From: Thalassotalea litorea
Lineage (GTDB): Bacteria > Pseudomonadota > Gammaproteobacteria > Enterobacterales > Alteromonadaceae
DNA: 64,000 nt
Direction: 5' to 3'
Assembly (NCBI RefSeq): GCF_005843925.1
Contig: NZ_VCBC01000006.1
Span: 1 to 64,000 of the forward strand
The translations under genes and the position numbers were made by a program. Below, one piece after another: positions 63,973 to 64,000 of this stretch. A model generated the notes under the pieces. It was not told the origin of the DNA, did no database searches, and saw nothing but the letters and a program-made list of their open reading frames with translations. Numbering within the stretch: position 1 is the first letter of the stretch; every line of letters begins with the position of its first letter.

Positions 63973-64000
63973 AAGTTTCGAATGTATTGTTCTAAGTTTC

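Overview
The window looks like a roughly 45% GC chromosome segment from a marine gammaproteobacterium, most likely Alteromonadales (Alteromonadaceae or Colwelliaceae type). The evidence is a complete alginate-use locus with a large TonB-dependent receptor, household genes of clear gammaproteobacterial type (polA, engB, hemN, yihI, gor, prlC, rsmJ, glmS), and local gene order matching the E. coli polA-spf-engB-csrC-yihI-hemN and gor/prlC/rsmJ neighbourhoods. No phage, transposase or CRISPR array was seen. Species cannot be fixed from the sequence alone.

Region 1 (1-400) is the tail of an rRNA operon: the 3' end of 5S rRNA, a terminator, tRNA-Tyr(GTA), its terminator, and a second copy of the tRNA 3' end plus terminator. 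Region 2 (585-13295) is an alginate locus. A DEH reductase-like SDR, KDPG aldolase and class II FBP aldolase are followed by a convergent FadR-type GntR regulator, then a TonB receptor, a two-domain PL6 alginate lyase, a PL17 oligoalginate lyase and KDG kinase. The lyases cut alginate outside the cytoplasm, the receptor brings oligomers in, PL17 yields monomer, and SDR, KdgK and Eda convert it to pyruvate and glyceraldehyde 3-phosphate. FBP aldolase can return triose to hexose phosphate. TTGGT-type inverted repeats occur before the SDR, before eda and before the receptor, so the GntR protein is the probable local repressor.

Region 3 (13743-18386) holds an L,D-transpeptidase, a GGA-rich CsrB/CsrC-type sRNA placed exactly where E. 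coli has csrC (just before yihI), yihI, a DUF2489 gene, a DksA-like zinc-finger gene, hemN and a DUF1285 gene. Region 4 (18585-19100) is tRNA-His(GTG) followed by a roughly 120-bp tandem array, each unit carrying a copy of the tRNA 3' half; this resembles the tyrT/rtT repeats of E. coli. Region 5 (19118-28500) holds pldA, a tetrahaem cytochrome c4-like gene, engB, a RibD/DHFR-fold gene, an acyltransferase, a candidate sRNA in the spf (Spot 42) position, a MITE-like repeat and polA. Region 6 (28622-33898) holds gor, prlC, a Tag-like glycosylase and rsmJ.

Region 7 (33953-39495) is a small catabolic-looking cluster: two secreted amidohydrolases, an AraC regulator and an outer-membrane porin. Region 8 (39527-45044) mixes two NYN-domain putative RNases with peroxiredoxins, ferritin, a HI0933-type flavoprotein and a DsbA-like protein. 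Region 9 (45172-50293) is a tight six-gene minus-strand operon (FAD oxidase-like, murein endopeptidase, saccharopine-dehydrogenase-like, DUF2269, DoxX-like, unknown). Region 10 (50479-61164) holds an XRE-type regulator, a 713-residue coiled-coil protein, an EamA transporter, a LEA14-type lipoprotein, a peroxiredoxin-glutaredoxin fusion, an outer-membrane barrel, an S9 peptidase lipoprotein and an ECF sigma/membrane-protein pair. Region 11 (61270-63972) is glmS and its DeoR-family neighbour.

The items most worth a second look are the two tRNA 3'-end repeat arrays, the csrC-type sRNA, the sRNA candidate after polA, and the GntR operator set in the alginate locus.
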